Of a stretch of DNA of 6,249 bases, positions 6,099 to 6,249 are shown piece after piece. Positions within the stretch are counted from its first letter, which is position 1; the number at the start of each line of letters is the position of its first letter. The stretch covers positions 1 through 6,249 of the forward strand of contig JAKBAC010000181.1 in NCBI GenBank assembly GCA_021809365.1, in the 5' to 3' direction. Below the pieces are notes generated by a model that had not been told where the DNA came from, ran no database searches, and was given only the letters and a program-made list of their open reading frames with translations. The position numbers and the translations under genes were made by a program. The DNA comes from Planctomycetota bacterium. Its GTDB lineage: Bacteria; Planctomycetota; Phycisphaerae; WQYP01.

Positions 6099-6249
6099 TC
6101 GCAATGAGGGGAACCAACGTGCGGCCGATGATCCATTACCTGTACCACGATAAACGCAACGCATGTATCATGGGCTCAAGATAGCCGGGAACAGGGGGCG
6201 ATTACAGAGGTCTGAAGAGGCACGGGTGGTGCCCGGCGGTAGTTGGTGG
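6099..6249. other. Region after the GH27 gene, no clear gene
   Basis: I see no start with a ribosome binding site and no strong terminator. A short frame on the plus strand is open from 6154 (after TAA 6151-6153) to the window end, with an ATG at 6163. Its last codons read R-V-V-P-G-G-S-W-W. A small GGCAC/GTGCC stem-loop lies at 6219-6233. See the finding on the GGSW motif. Confidence 0.4.

Overview
This window holds three protein genes that look like a small plant-polysaccharide locus. All three products appear to be exported. On the minus strand a GH78-type alpha-L-rhamnosidase-like enzyme (1-2691, 3' end beyond the left edge) is transcribed leftwards. On the plus strand a PEP-CTERM surface or secreted protein (3334-4173) is followed by a Tat-exported GH27 alpha-galactosidase-like enzyme (4518-6098). 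No housekeeping gene, RNA gene, CRISPR array or clear insertion sequence is visible.

Organism: a moderately GC-rich, Gram-negative, carbohydrate-degrading bacterium with an exosortase system. The PEP-CTERM tail, the Tat-exported GH27 enzyme with an N-terminal putative-Ig module, and the large secreted GH78 enzyme together fit Planctomycetota (Phycisphaerae-like) best. Verrucomicrobiota or Acidobacteriota cannot be excluded. This assignment is inference from protein style, not from a marker gene.

Layout: 1-2691 GH78-like gene (minus); 2692-3333 a 642-base divergent intergenic region with ribosome binding sites at both ends, weak promoter-like elements and several small inverted repeats near the PEP-CTERM gene; 3334-4173 PEP-CTERM gene; 4174-4517 an intergenic region with a perfect 15-bp-arm inverted repeat, a short GC3-rich minus-strand reading frame that stops inside it, and a small AT-rich palindrome next to a -10-like box; 4518-6098 GH27 gene; 6099-6249 a tail with no clear gene, whose last bases could encode a GGSWW motif reminiscent of formylglycine-generating-enzyme/C-type-lectin folds and of diversity-generating retroelement repeats.

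How they may work together: the GH78 enzyme would remove terminal alpha-L-rhamnose (rhamnogalacturonan-type pectin, arabinogalactan or rhamnosylated glycosides), and the GH27 enzyme terminal alpha-galactose (galactomannan, raffinose-type sugars, pectin side chains). The PEP-CTERM protein would be processed by an exosortase and could act at the envelope or in an extracellular matrix. A shared regulon is plausible from the arrangement but is not shown by the sequence.
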